This document shows positions 7,171-16,536 of a DNA stretch of 64,000 bases, in pieces. The DNA is taken from contig VAFL01000002.1 in assembly GCA_005768755.1 (NCBI GenBank), forward strand, positions 1-64,000, given 5' to 3'. Origin of the DNA: Paracoccus denitrificans (GTDB taxonomy: Bacteria; Pseudomonadota; Alphaproteobacteria; Rhodobacterales; Rhodobacteraceae). A model generated the notes under the pieces. That model was not told the DNA's origin. It worked only from the letters and a program-made list of their open reading frames with translations, and did no database searches. Both the position numbers and the translations under genes were made by a program. Positions within the stretch are counted from its first letter, which is position 1; each line of letters starts with the position of its first letter.

Positions 7171-9105
7171 TCACATCTGCGATTCGGCGGCCGCAACCGC
7201 CGCGGGGTCCAGCGACACGCCGCTGTTGGCCTGAACGGCGCGTGAATAGTAGTCGAACATGTCCGCAGCCAGTGCTGCATCCAGCCGCTGGCTGATCGAG
7301 GTTTTGACTTCGCCAGCGACATCGTCATCCAGTAGGGCCGGATCGATCCGGTCGACGCGGACCAGTGCCACGCGCTGTCCATCATCGATCACCTCCGTCT
7401 CGCCTTCTTCAAGGGCAAAAGCCTGGGTGATCAACCGGGGTGGCGCATCTTCCAGCCAGCCATCACGAAGCAACCCCGTTTCAGTCCGCCATTGGGGCTG
7501 CGCAACCGACGGCGCGTCGGCTGCCGGTTCCTCAGCGGCTGCGCTGTCCGAAACAGGCGCGGAGGGTGTGGGAGCATCCGACGTGGCGACCTGCGGCATT
7601 GTCTCTGACACCGCTTTCAGCTTCATCTCTTCGGCCAAGGCGACAAGTTGGCGACGCGTCTCGGCAGCGGCCCAATCGTCGGCGACATACTCTCTGATGT
7701 CGGCAAAAGGAATCGGCGTCGGCGGCACAATCTCGTCCAGACGCAGCGCCGCGATGCCGCCGTCATCCAGTTCGAACAGTTCTGGATAATCGCTTTCGCT
7801 GACCTCGGCGACAACGTTACCAAACGCGGCATACCCACCGATTTCGCCCGGCTCTGGTTCGCTCTCTTCGCTCCAGTCGACCTGGCCCAGCTCCATCTCC
7901 GTTTCCTCTGCGACCTGCTCCAGATCTGCGCCGCCCGCAAGCAGGTCTTCGATCGCGGGTGCCCGGTCGGCAATCAGACGGCGGGCGCGATCAGCCGCAG
8001 CTTCAGCGCGCAGATCAGGCAGGGCCTCTTCGAAGCTGACATTGATCGGGTCAAGAATGGCATTGACCGCAAATAGCGCCGGCCCCAGTTCGCTGTCCAC
8101 AGGACCGACGACGCCGTTATCGCTGGCAGCGAAAACCGTCTCGCCAGCCGCGCCCAGTTCTGTCTGTGTTACCTCGCCGATTTCGGTGTCGGCCAGGGTC
8201 AGGCCACGCTCGACAGCGAGGTCTTCGAAACTGGCATCACCCGCATCGAGGCGCGCCTTCGCTGCCGCAGCGGCTTCGGCACTTTCAAACACCAGCCGGC
8301 CGACAAGCCGGCGCTCTGGCTGAATGTATTCGTCCGCCTTCGAATCGTAGATCTCTCGCAGCGCGGCCTCGTCCAGCTCGACCGTCTCTGCCAGCATTTC
8401 CGGCGTCAGCCAGACATAGGTGATCTTGCGGACTTCCGGCGCGGTAAACTGGTCGCCATTGGCTTGATGCCATGCTTCAAGCGTGGCGTCATCGGGCTCG
8501 GCAACCGGGGCAGCGAGGTCCGCCGCAGTCAGCTCCTGCCATGATATGTCGCGGCGTTCCAGCACCCAACCTGCGCCAAGATCGACCTGCTCATCCGGTG
8601 CCGCTACACCAGAGACCACACCCGCCTGCACGATCATCGCGGCAAGGCGGGACCGGACATCGCTTTCATAACGTTCTTCGGTCAGACCCTGCCGGCGCAA
8701 TGTCTCGCTATATGCGGCGCGGTTGAACCCGCCCGGCCCCTGAAAAGATGCGTCGCTGGTAATCGCCTGGGCGACATTGGCATCGCCGACGGAAACGCCG
8801 ATCTTGCGCGCTTCTTCTTCCATCGCTGCGCGGGCGAACAGCTGCGCCTGCACAGCCTGTGTCAGACCCATTTCGCGCGCCTGTTCTACAGACATTTGCT
8901 GACCGCTTTGCTCTGCAATGAGGCCGAACTGGCGGCGCAGCGCAAGCTGATAACTCTGTGCGTCGATCTTCGTTTCGCCGACCGCACCCAATTCCGTCGA
9001 TCCGCCAGAGAACGAGGTGACGCCAAATCCCCCCAGCCCCAACAGCAGCATCCCCATGAGGATCCAGACAATTGTGGATTTTCCCTTGGTGCGCAGGCTG
9101 CTCAT
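7171..9105 (-). CDS. PpiD-like membrane-anchored peptidyl-prolyl isomerase
   Basis: The 644-residue protein has one N-terminal membrane anchor (about 12-32, IVWILMGMLLLGLGGFG), then a SurA_N/PpiD-type chaperone region and a degenerate parvulin-like domain at about 230-370. This is the architecture of the periplasmic foldase PpiD, which assists folding of exported proteins at the Sec translocon. Parvulin catalytic residues are not obvious, as in E. coli PpiD, so chaperone activity is likelier than isomerase activity. Its stop overlaps the alternative GTG of trpE. Being beside trpE looks like gene order, not shared function. Confidence 0.86.
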   Translation of the reverse strand: MSSLRTKGKSTIVWILMGMLLLGLGGFGVTSFSGGSTELGAVGETKIDAQSYQLALRRQFGLIAEQSGQQMSVEQAREMGLTQAVQAQLFARAAMEEEARKIGVSVGDANVAQAITSDASFQGPGGFNRAAYSETLRRQGLTEERYESDVRSRLAAMIVQAGVVSGVAAPDEQVDLGAGWVLERRDISWQELTAADLAAPVAEPDDATLEAWHQANGDQFTAPEVRKITYVWLTPEMLAETVELDEAALREIYDSKADEYIQPERRLVGRLVFESAEAAAAAKARLDAGDASFEDLAVERGLTLADTEIGEVTQTELGAAGETVFAASDNGVVGPVDSELGPALFAVNAILDPINVSFEEALPDLRAEAAADRARRLIADRAPAIEDLLAGGADLEQVAEETEMELGQVDWSEESEPEPGEIGGYAAFGNVVAEVSESDYPELFELDDGGIAALRLDEIVPPTPIPFADIREYVADDWAAAETRRQLVALAEEMKLKAVSETMPQVATSDAPTPSAPVSDSAAAEEPAADAPSVAQPQWRTETGLLRDGWLEDAPPRLITQAFALEEGETEVIDDGQRVALVRVDRIDPALLDDDVAGEVKTSISQRLDAALAADMFDYYSRAVQANSGVSLDPAAVAAAESQM

Positions 9106-9176
9106 CTATCGTGTTCCTTCGTGATCGTCGGCAGGTTTGTAGGCCGGGCGATGGCCCGCGACAAGGGCGTTGGCGT

Positions 9177-10355
9177 TCACGCTTGCCACGCAGCCAGCCG
9201 CTCGGCCAAGCGGGTGATACCCGCCGCATCGACATTGGCATAGGCGACGCGCAGATGCTTCGTTCCCATCCCGTCCTGCATGAACATCGTTCCAGGCAGC
9301 ATCAGAACGCCGGCTTCGGCAACCAATCGCTGTGCCAGCACATCCGATGGTATGTCGAACCCGTGTTCGACCCAGGCGAAATAAGCCCCCGCCGACACGA
9401 TCCTGAAGCCAGAGATTGCAGCCATGGCTTCGATCATGGCATCACGTCGCGACAGTATTTCGTTTCGCTCCCCAGCCAGCCAATCGCCCATGTTGCGCAG
9501 CCCCCATTCGGCCGCGATCTGACCGATCTGACTGGTCGAGATGGCGACCGTGTCCAGAAACTTCTCGAGTTCTGCCATCCGCGCGGCCCCGGCAAGGACC
9601 GCACCGACCCGGTGACCGGTCAGACGGAACGCTTTCGAGAAACTGTAAAGCTGGATCAGCACATCTTCAGCGCCGTCGCGCGCAAGAAGATCATGCGGCG
9701 CCCCCGTGCGGCTGTCGAAATCGCGGTAGGTTTCGTCAACGATCAGCGCAATCCCCTGCGATCTGGCAAGATCAAAGAACTCTGCCAGAGTTGCGGCCGG
9801 ATATTCAGCGCCGGTCGGGTTGTTGGGGCTGATCAGCACGATGGCCTTTGTTCGTCCTGTGATCAGCGCCGCTGCGTCTTCGGCGCGCGGGATCATATCG
9901 TCACCACAGGTCAGTGGCACGGCCTTGATACCCTGCATGTCCAGCCACATCTTGTGATTGAAATACCAGGGCACCGGCAGAATGACCTCATCCCCGGCCG
10001 CAGCCAGCGTAGCGATTGCGGCACAAAAAGCCTGATTGCAGCCCTGCGTGATCGCAATCCGTTCCGGACCGATCTGCGCATCGTAAAAGCGCGACCAGCT
10101 GGCGGCCAGGGTCGCGCGCAGGTCATCATTGCCCAGAACCGGACCGTAAAGATGCGCCTCGGGCCGGTTCAGCGCAGCATCGGCCATGATCCTGCGCAAG
10201 GGCTCGGGCGGCGGCTCCACTGGGGCCGCCTGACTGACATTGATAAGCGGGCGCTCTGGCGGAAAATGGGCGGCTTCCACCCAGCGACGGGCCTCCATCA
10301 CCGGGGGGGCGAAGGTGCCTGCAATGGCGGGGTTAACGGGCTTGAGGGGGGTCAT
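9177..10355 (-). CDS. Class I/II PLP-dependent aminotransferase
   Basis: Fold type I aminotransferase of 392 residues. The cofactor lysine is Lys241 in YSFSKAFRLTGHRVG, the NNPTG motif is at 178-182, and the aromatic stacking region is near YFNHKMW. The substrate is not evident; such proteins include aspartate/aromatic and methionine-type aminotransferases. Its ATG overlaps the stop of the Pro/Ala-rich gene by four bases, and the PpiD-like gene follows 71 bp later, so all may share a transcript. Being near trpE and trpG suggests aromatic amino acid metabolism only weakly. Confidence 0.88.
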   Translation of the reverse strand: MTPLKPVNPAIAGTFAPPVMEARRWVEAAHFPPERPLINVSQAAPVEPPPEPLRRIMADAALNRPEAHLYGPVLGNDDLRATLAASWSRFYDAQIGPERIAITQGCNQAFCAAIATLAAAGDEVILPVPWYFNHKMWLDMQGIKAVPLTCGDDMIPRAEDAAALITGRTKAIVLISPNNPTGAEYPAATLAEFFDLARSQGIALIVDETYRDFDSRTGAPHDLLARDGAEDVLIQLYSFSKAFRLTGHRVGAVLAGAARMAELEKFLDTVAISTSQIGQIAAEWGLRNMGDWLAGERNEILSRRDAMIEAMAAISGFRIVSAGAYFAWVEHGFDIPSDVLAQRLVAEAGVLMLPGTMFMQDGMGTKHLRVAYANVDAAGITRLAERLAAWQA

Positions 10356-11443
10356 GGCATGCTCGTCATCGGAAGGGCGGGAATTTCCAGGTCGGGCGCC
10401 GGGCGGCCAGTCGGCACGCCCTGTGGGGCATCGCCTGGCCGGGACGATATGGCGGGCGTCTGTTCGACCTGTTCAGGGGCAGTCGCGGCCACGTCATCCC
10501 CCGCCGCAGGGGGCGGTGGCGGCACGGATTCGCGCCGGGGATCCGGGGTTTGCAGGACCGGGGCCGATGTGCGCGGATCCGTGGCCGTGTCTGCATCGGC
10601 GGGTCTTGCCGCTTCCGAATTGTCATCATCTGCGGGATTGCCTGCCGGCGACACGCCCGTCTGCACTGCTGGCGCGCCGTTAGCGGTTTCGCCTGTCGAT
10701 GCAGACGCGGGGGAATTGGTCCCGCCCGGCATATCCGGTCGCTGCACTGCGGATGTTGTGGGCAGGCTTTCGGATGCAGGCAACGCGGTATCCTCTGCCT
10801 GCTCTGGCGCAGTCGGCGCGGCGCGTGATGCCGCCGCAGGTCCCTGATCCTGACCCGGTTGGCTGACCCGGGCCGGATTGGCCTGCGTGGCGGGTGCCGC
10901 CGTCTCTGCCTGTGGCGCGGCCGCGGCAAGCTGGTCATCCTGCGCGGCGTGCGGGGCCACGGCCTCATCCTGCGCGTCCGGCCGGCTGGCCGGCCCCGTC
11001 GTCTGTCGGGGAAGTGTTTCGGGCGCCGGTTCCGCCACCTCGGCCAGTTCAGCAACCGTGGCAGGCGCGTTGGCACTGCCCGGAACCGTGGGTGGCAGAT
11101 CCTCAGCGCGTGCGAACTCTGACCCGGTGGGCGGTCGCATCTGGGTCTCGGCCCCTGGCGAGCCCTGCGGGGTGGAAGCCGACGCCGCATCCTCTACCGC
11201 CATCTGGATCGGGTCAGGACGTGGGACTGATTGGACCTGTGTGTCGGGCACAGGGCCTGAAATCGCGTTGCCGGAAGTGTCCTGGGGCGCGCCCAAGGGA
11301 ATCTCCGCAGGCGTATCCACGGCGATGTCAGCGTCTCGGGCCGTCTCTCGTGAAGGAAGGGCCAGCGACAACGCTGCCAGCGCCGCTGCCCCGATCAGCG
11401 TTCCATGCAGCAGGCCGCGCCCGATTCCGTCCGTTCTTGCCAT
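10352..11443 (-). CDS. Pro/Ala-rich single-pass membrane protein, unknown function
   Basis: The protein has 363 residues. One hydrophobic segment near the N-terminus (about 12-29, HGTLIGAAALAALSLALP) is followed by more than 300 residues of low-complexity Pro/Ala/Thr/Glu sequence with no visible folded domain. The N-terminal layout resembles the anchor and linker of YibQ-type divergent polysaccharide deacetylases in Rhodobacteraceae, but the frame ends at LPMTSMP with no catalytic domain. It overlaps the aminotransferase start by four bases. Either it is a truncated family member or a separate periplasmic linker protein. Codon use looks coding and GC is high. Confidence 0.65.
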   Translation of the reverse strand: MARTDGIGRGLLHGTLIGAAALAALSLALPSRETARDADIAVDTPAEIPLGAPQDTSGNAISGPVPDTQVQSVPRPDPIQMAVEDAASASTPQGSPGAETQMRPPTGSEFARAEDLPPTVPGSANAPATVAELAEVAEPAPETLPRQTTGPASRPDAQDEAVAPHAAQDDQLAAAAPQAETAAPATQANPARVSQPGQDQGPAAASRAAPTAPEQAEDTALPASESLPTTSAVQRPDMPGGTNSPASASTGETANGAPAVQTGVSPAGNPADDDNSEAARPADADTATDPRTSAPVLQTPDPRRESVPPPPPAAGDDVAATAPEQVEQTPAISSRPGDAPQGVPTGRPAPDLEIPALPMTSMP

Positions 11444-11547
11444 TCGCGTCCCATTTCTTCCATCGCCAAGGCTTGCCCCGCCCCGTCATTTCGCACATCT
11501 ATAAGACGTGATCCCGCCGGGTTCACCCCCTATCGCCACGGACTGAC

Positions 11548-12138
11548 ATGATCCTGCTTATCGACAATTACGACAGCTTCACCTGGAACCTTGTCCATTA
11601 CCTTGGCGAAGAAGGCGCCGAGGTAGAGGTGCGTCGCAATGACCGCATCACGGTCGAAGAGGCATTGGCGATGCGCCCTGACGGTATCGTGATCTCGCCC
11701 GGTCCCTGCGATCCGGTCCGCGCCGGCATATGCCTGCCGCTGATCAAGGCGTTGGCTGAACGCGGCGATATCCCACTGTTCGGCGTATGCCTTGGCCATC
11801 AGGCCATTGGCGAGGCATTTGGCGGCAGGATCGTCCGCGCCGACCGTATCATGCACGGCAAGACCGATGAGATCATCCATGATCAGACCGGCGTGTTCGA
11901 TGACCTGCCCACACCACTGCGCGCCACGCGTTACCATTCGCTGACGATCGCGCCCGAAAGCCTGCCCAATACACTGCGCGTCACGGCACGCGCGCCCGAC
12001 GGCACAATCATGGGCGTGATCCACAGCAGCTTGCCGATTGAAGGTGTTCAGTTTCACCCCGAATCCATCGCCTCGGAACATGGTCATGCCATGATCCGCA
12101 ATTTTCTGCGCCGCTGCAAAGCCTCGGAACCCGCATGA
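11548..12138 (+). CDS. trpG: Anthranilate synthase component II (glutamine amidotransferase)
   Basis: TrpG releases ammonia from glutamine for TrpE. It is a class I amidotransferase of 196 residues with the nucleophile Cys81 in GVCLGHQAIGEAFGG, the early motif IDNYDSFTWNL, the oxyanion-type ISPGPCDP, and the His-Glu pair in VQFHPESIAS near residue 170. It heads trpG-trpD-ung with ATGA and GTGA overlaps. The upstream 104 bp is shared with the divergent Pro/Ala-rich gene and contains TATAAG at 11500-11505 as a possible -10 element. Confidence 0.96.
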   Translation: MILLIDNYDSFTWNLVHYLGEEGAEVEVRRNDRITVEEALAMRPDGIVISPGPCDPVRAGICLPLIKALAERGDIPLFGVCLGHQAIGEAFGGRIVRADRIMHGKTDEIIHDQTGVFDDLPTPLRATRYHSLTIAPESLPNTLRVTARAPDGTIMGVIHSSLPIEGVQFHPESIASEHGHAMIRNFLRRCKASEPA

Positions 12139-13148
12139 CTGTCGACATCCGCCCTTTGATCGGGCTTGCCGCCGAACGACCGCTGACCCAGGACGAAGCA
12201 GACGGGGCCTTCGCCGCGCTTTTCGAAGGCGCAGCAACGCCTGCGCAGATCGGCGGCTTGCTGATGGCGATGCGCGTCCGCGGCGAAACCGTTGACGAAA
12301 TTGCTGCTGCGACACGTGCCATGCGTGCCCGAATGAACCGTATCACCGCGCCCGCCGGCGCCATCGATATCGTGGGCACGGGCGGTGATGGGCGCAAGAC
12401 GCTGAACATCTCGACCGCTGCGGCGATTGTAGTGGCTGGCGCCGGGGTGCCGGTGGCGAAACACGGCAACAAGGCACTGTCGTCGAAATCGGGATCTGCC
12501 GACGCGCTGACCGAACTTGGCATCAATATCATGGCCGCGCCCGAACAGTCGCAGGCGGCGCTTGCCAGGGTCGGTTTGTGTTTCATGATGGCGACCGTTC
12601 ACCATCCCGCCATGCGCCATGTCGGCCCCGCGCGGGCCGAGCTGGGGACCCGCACGATATTCAATATTCTGGGTCCGATGACCAATCCCGCCGGCGTGAC
12701 GCGTCAGTTGACCGGAACATTCGATTCGACCTGGTGCCGCCCGATGGCCGAAACGCTGCGAGAGCTTGGCTCTGATCATGCGTGGCTGATCCATGGTTCG
12801 GACGGTACGGACGAGCTGGCAATTTCCGGTGACAGCTTCGTGGTCGAGCTGAAGGACGGAAAAATCCACGAACTGACCATCGCGCCAGAGGATGCGGGAC
12901 TGTCGCGACATGATTTTTCACAGATCGTCGGCGGCGAAGCGGCGCATAACGCGGCAGCTGCACGGGACTTGCTGGACGGGGCGCGAAACGCGTATCGCGA
13001 TGCGGTGCTGCTGAACGCGGCTGCCGCCCTGCTGATCGCGGGACGGGTCACTGACCTGCGCGAGGGTGCGCGCCTTGCCGCAGACAGTATCGATTCCGGC
13101 GCGGCGAAGGCAAAGCTGGCGGATCTTGCGCAGTCCGTGCCGCTGTGA
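12135..13148 (+). CDS. trpD: Anthranilate phosphoribosyltransferase
   Basis: TrpD transfers the phosphoribosyl group of PRPP to anthranilate. The 337 residues match the family. The glycine-rich PRPP loop is GTGGDGRKTLNIST, followed by AKHGNKALSSKSGSADALTELG with the conserved HGN and SSKSGSAD elements. ATMHHPAM-type residues appear as ATVHHPAMRHVGPARAELGTRT. It overlaps trpG by four bases (ATGA) and its own stop overlaps the GTG of ung, so all three are translationally coupled. Confidence 0.96.
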   Translation: MTVDIRPLIGLAAERPLTQDEADGAFAALFEGAATPAQIGGLLMAMRVRGETVDEIAAATRAMRARMNRITAPAGAIDIVGTGGDGRKTLNISTAAAIVVAGAGVPVAKHGNKALSSKSGSADALTELGINIMAAPEQSQAALARVGLCFMMATVHHPAMRHVGPARAELGTRTIFNILGPMTNPAGVTRQLTGTFDSTWCRPMAETLRELGSDHAWLIHGSDGTDELAISGDSFVVELKDGKIHELTIAPEDAGLSRHDFSQIVGGEAAHNAAAARDLLDGARNAYRDAVLLNAAAALLIAGRVTDLREGARLAADSIDSGAAKAKLADLAQSVPL

Positions 13149-13801
13149 CGCCACCTGAGCTGTGGGCAGATTTGCCGTTCTTCCGCAATCAGTGGCCTGT
13201 GATCCGCGACAGACTGGCCGGGATGGATTTTCTGCCCGGCCCCGGTGCGATCTTCCGCGCACTTGAATTGACTGCGCCCGATCAGGTGCGTGTCGTCATT
13301 CTGGGTCAGGACCCATATCCGACGCCCGGACATGCCGACGGATTGGCCTTCTCGGTCACGGCAGGAACCGCCCTTCCCCGATCCTTGAACAATATTTTCA
13401 AGGAGATGCGGGAAGACATCGATGCGGCGCCGGAAAGCGGGGATCTGACCCACTGGGCACGCCAGGGCGTATTGCTGCTGAACAGCTCCCTCTCTGTGCC
13501 GGCGGGCGAGGCGGGCGCACATTCCCGCTGGGGCTGGGACAAGCTGGCCCGCGACGCTGTTGCCCGCGCCCAGTCGAACGGCCCACTGGCCTTCCTGCTG
13601 TGGGGAAATAACGCCAGCAAGGCGCTTGCCGGGCTGCCCCGGCGCGACGACCTTCTGATAGAAACCGCGCACCCCTCGCCTCTTTCAGCCCGGCGCGGCT
13701 TCTTCGGTTCGCGCCCGTTTTCCCGCATCAACGAATGGCTTGCGGCGCATCGACAGCAGCCGGTCGATTGGGCCGGCGCCCGCCCGGCGGTTCAATCCTG
13801 A
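13145..13801 (+). CDS. ung: Uracil-DNA glycosylase
   Basis: This enzyme removes uracil from DNA to start base excision repair. The 218-residue protein carries the family 1 water-activating motif GQDPYPTPGHADGLAFS, with catalytic Asp56, and the HPSPLS motif with His176. The PYPTP form in place of the more usual PYHGP occurs in alphaproteobacterial relatives. The start is GTG 13145, overlapping the trpD stop as GTGA. Lying at the end of a trpGD operon is notable, because trpC follows only after a 252-bp gap. Confidence 0.93.
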   Translation: MTPPELWADLPFFRNQWPVIRDRLAGMDFLPGPGAIFRALELTAPDQVRVVILGQDPYPTPGHADGLAFSVTAGTALPRSLNNIFKEMREDIDAAPESGDLTHWARQGVLLLNSSLSVPAGEAGAHSRWGWDKLARDAVARAQSNGPLAFLLWGNNASKALAGLPRRDDLLIETAHPSPLSARRGFFGSRPFSRINEWLAAHRQQPVDWAGARPAVQS

Positions 13802-14030
13802 TTAATCGCGTTATCCGCAGGCATACCGACATTTTCCGATCACACGATCGCCGACGAACAGGGCCAGCCTGCAGCATCTGACAGTGCTAAACAGGCCCAT
13901 GACAGTTCCGGGACCAGCTTCGCGCACTTAGCCTCTGGCATTGCTTTTCCTGCTGCCGCTAATGGCACATTTCCTGAGGATCGACGCGCCTTATAGCGTG
14001 ATTTGATGTGACGGGGCTTTCCTCGGCACG

Positions 14031-14053
14031 GCGCGCGGATTACGGTCGCGCGC
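14031..14053 (+). promoter_or_regulatory. Hairpin abutting the trpC start codon
   Basis: GCGCGCG at 14031-14037 pairs perfectly with CGCGCGC at 14047-14053 around a nine-base loop, and the last paired base touches ATG 14054. No purine-rich ribosome site is visible in or near the stem. If formed in mRNA it would cover the ribosome landing site. Confidence 0.45.
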
Positions 14054-14842
14054 ATGGACATTCTAGACAAGATCAAAACCTACAAGCTTGACGAAATTGC
14101 CGCCGCAAAATCGGCCTTGCCCCTGTCGCAGATCGAAGCCGCGGCCCGCACCGCCGATGCCCCGCGTGGTTTTGCCCGCGCGCTGACAGCCAAGGCCGAA
14201 AACGGCTATGGTCTGATAGCTGAGATCAAGAAAGCAAGCCCCTCGAAAGGGCTGATCAGGGCCGATTTCGATCCACCCGCGCTTGCGCGTGCCTATCAGG
14301 CTGGCGGGGCCGCCTGTCTGTCGGTTCTGACCGATGGTCCCAGCTTCCAAGGCGCACCGCAATACCTGAGCAGCGCCCGCGCCGCAGTCAGCTTGCCGGT
14401 CCTGCGCAAGGACTTCCTTTACGACACCTATCAGGTCGCCGAAGCCAGAAGCTGGGGTGCCGATGCCATCCTGATCATCATGGCCTCGGTCGATGACAAC
14501 CTTGCAGCCGAGTTGGAGGACGCCGCACGTCACTGGGGCATGGACGCGTTGGTTGAAGTGCACAACCGCGCGGAACTGGATCGGGCCTTGCTTCTGCGCT
14601 CGGCGCTCATCGGAATAAATAACAGGAATCTCAAGACGTTCGAACTTGATCTTGCAGTTACCGAAAGCCTGGCCCCGCATGTGCCGGACGATCGTCAGCT
14701 GGTCAGTGAGAGCGGGCTGTTCACGCATGCCGATCTTGCCCGCGTCGCGCGCGCAGGGGCGCGTCGCTTTCTGATTGGCGAAAGCCTGATGCGCCAGAGC
14801 GACGTGACCGCTGCCACCAAAGAACTGCTGGGAACAGCATGA
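14054..14842 (+). CDS. trpC: Indole-3-glycerol phosphate synthase
   Basis: TrpC closes the indole ring from the carboxyphenylamino-deoxyribulose phosphate intermediate. It is a single-function (beta-alpha)8 enzyme of 262 residues. The phosphate and catalytic segments are AEIKKASPSKGLIRADFDP, LRKDFLYDTYQV, EVHNRAELD, IGINNRNLKTF and SESGLF. It is separated from ung by 252 bp without a gene and so probably has its own promoter. moaC overlaps its stop by four bases. Confidence 0.96.
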   Translation: MDILDKIKTYKLDEIAAAKSALPLSQIEAAARTADAPRGFARALTAKAENGYGLIAEIKKASPSKGLIRADFDPPALARAYQAGGAACLSVLTDGPSFQGAPQYLSSARAAVSLPVLRKDFLYDTYQVAEARSWGADAILIIMASVDDNLAAELEDAARHWGMDALVEVHNRAELDRALLLRSALIGINNRNLKTFELDLAVTESLAPHVPDDRQLVSESGLFTHADLARVARAGARRFLIGESLMRQSDVTAATKELLGTA

Positions 14843-15309
14843 GCCTGACACATTTTGACAAGCACGGTCAGGCACATATGGTCGATGTTTCATCCAAGCC
14901 GGCCAATATTCGCGAAGCCGTGGCCGAAGGGCATGTCATCATGTCAACGGCGACGCTTTCGCTGGCTGAAGGTGGCGCTGCAAAGGGCGATGTGCTGGGC
15001 GTCGCCCGGCTGGCCGGGATCATGGCGGCCAAACGGACGTCTGATCTGATACCGCTTTGCCACCCGCTGCCGCTAAGCCGGGTGGCGCTCGACCTTGTGG
15101 CAGACCCCGCACTTCCGGGCATTCGCATAACAGCGACCGTGCGCACAACTGGACAAACCGGCGTCGAGATGGAGGCACTTACCGCCGTCTCTGTTGCGTG
15201 CCTGACCGTCTACGATATGCTGAAGGCCGCCGAAAAGTCGATGCGCATCGTAGGCATCCGCCTGTTGCAGAAAACTGGCGGAAAGTCAGGGGATTACAAA
15301 GCGGAATGA
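14839..15309 (+). CDS. moaC: Cyclic pyranopterin monophosphate synthase
   Basis: MoaC acts after MoaA to form cyclic pyranopterin monophosphate in molybdenum cofactor synthesis. The 156-residue length is typical. Signatures include MVDVSSKPANIREAVAEG near the N-terminus, MAAKRTSDLIPLCHPLPL, and TGVEMEALTAVSVACLTVYDMLKA. It overlaps trpC upstream and moeA downstream by ATGA, an arrangement typical of Rhodobacteraceae. Confidence 0.96.
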   Translation: MSLTHFDKHGQAHMVDVSSKPANIREAVAEGHVIMSTATLSLAEGGAAKGDVLGVARLAGIMAAKRTSDLIPLCHPLPLSRVALDLVADPALPGIRITATVRTTGQTGVEMEALTAVSVACLTVYDMLKAAEKSMRIVGIRLLQKTGGKSGDYKAE

Positions 15310-16481
15310 TCACCGTAGAAGACGCATTGGCCAAGGTCCTTTCGCTTGCGGGTGCCGTCCGAGAAGAGGAAATCGACATTTCCCAAGGGTTGGGCCGGGT
15401 ACTTGCTGCGCCGGTCGAGGCAAGGCTGACACAGCCGCCATTCGATTCGGCTGCGATGGACGGCTATGCGCTGCGCCGCGCCGATCTCGGCCAGACCTTG
15501 CAGGTCATCGGCGAAGCAGCGGCCGGCAAACCTTGGGACGGCGCAGCGACGGCCGGGACTGCACTGCGCATCTTCACGGGCGCACCAGTCCCAACAGGCT
15601 ATGATATCGTCGTCATGCAGGAGAATGTGAGCCGAAACGGCGATCATATTCAGATCCAGGCGCAAAACAGCAGCGTCAATATACGCCCAAAAGGCGTTGA
15701 TTTTGAAGAACATTCAATATTCCATCCGCGTGGACCACTCAATCCGCGCGACCTTGCCCTGATCGCCGCGATGAACGTGGACCGGATCAGGGTTGCCCGT
15801 CGCCCTGCCGTCGCGATCATTGCCGGTGGTGATGAGTTGGTTCCCCCCGGCGTCCGGCCAGGTCCGGGCCAGATCGTCAGTTCCAACGACATAGCCATTG
15901 CTGCAATTGCCCAGATCGCAGGGGCTGAAGCCACCCGCCTTCCAATTGCTGATGACAGTGCAGAAAGCCTGCTGGACAGATTTTCGCGGGCTGCCGATGC
16001 CGATCTGATCGTGACCATTGGCGGGGCGTCCGTGGGGGATCATGACCTGATCGGCAAGATCACGCAGCAACTTGGAATGACGCGGGAGTTCTACAAGGTC
16101 GCCATGCGACCGGGAAAGCCGCTGATTGCAGGCCGGATCGGTGCGTCCGCCATGATCGGACTTCCAGGAAATCCCGTATCGGCAATAGTTTGCGCCGAAT
16201 TGTTCATGCGGCCTTTGCTGTGTGCCATGCAGGGTCTGCCCCCTGAAGCGCGGATTGAGGAAGGGCGTCTTGGGCAGGACCTCAACCCGGAAGGCGACCG
16301 TCAGCACTATCTGCGCGCGACATTGGATCGCAAGCAAGGCGATACGATTGTCACACCACTTGCCGATCAGGATTCCGCACGGCTTGCGTTGCTGGCAAAG
16401 GCAGACGCGCTTCTGATCCGGCGCGCTGGCGATCCTGCACGCAAAGCGGGCGAACCGGTACAGTTCATTCGACTTGGTTAA
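15306..16481 (+). CDS. moeA: Molybdopterin molybdotransferase
   Basis: MoeA inserts molybdate into adenylylated molybdopterin. The protein has 391 residues from ATG 15306, which overlaps the moaC stop; an upstream extension in the same frame runs through moaC and is not used. Visible are DSAAMDGYALR, the TGAPVPTGYDIVVMQE segment, the MoCF-binding domain with IVTIGGASVGDHD, and GLPGNPVSAIV. It is the last gene before lexA, with 74 bp between. Confidence 0.95.
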   Translation: MITVEDALAKVLSLAGAVREEEIDISQGLGRVLAAPVEARLTQPPFDSAAMDGYALRRADLGQTLQVIGEAAAGKPWDGAATAGTALRIFTGAPVPTGYDIVVMQENVSRNGDHIQIQAQNSSVNIRPKGVDFEEHSIFHPRGPLNPRDLALIAAMNVDRIRVARRPAVAIIAGGDELVPPGVRPGPGQIVSSNDIAIAAIAQIAGAEATRLPIADDSAESLLDRFSRAADADLIVTIGGASVGDHDLIGKITQQLGMTREFYKVAMRPGKPLIAGRIGASAMIGLPGNPVSAIVCAELFMRPLLCAMQGLPPEARIEEGRLGQDLNPEGDRQHYLRATLDRKQGDTIVTPLADQDSARLALLAKADALLIRRAGDPARKAGEPVQFIRLG

Positions 16482-16536
16482 CGATATTTTCATGCGCCAT
16501 AGGTCAGACTGTTGACGGAATCGTATCGTCGTGGCA

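Noticed and set aside
5585..7234. 549-codon plus-strand frame opposite trpE
   Set aside because: It is antisense to a well-supported gene; the frame is kept open by GC-rich codon bias, and the product is Arg/His-rich without motifs.
9072..10847. 591-codon plus-strand frame opposite the aminotransferase and Pro/Ala-rich genes
   Set aside because: It covers parts of two coupled minus-strand genes, so it cannot be a real gene; no domain is visible.
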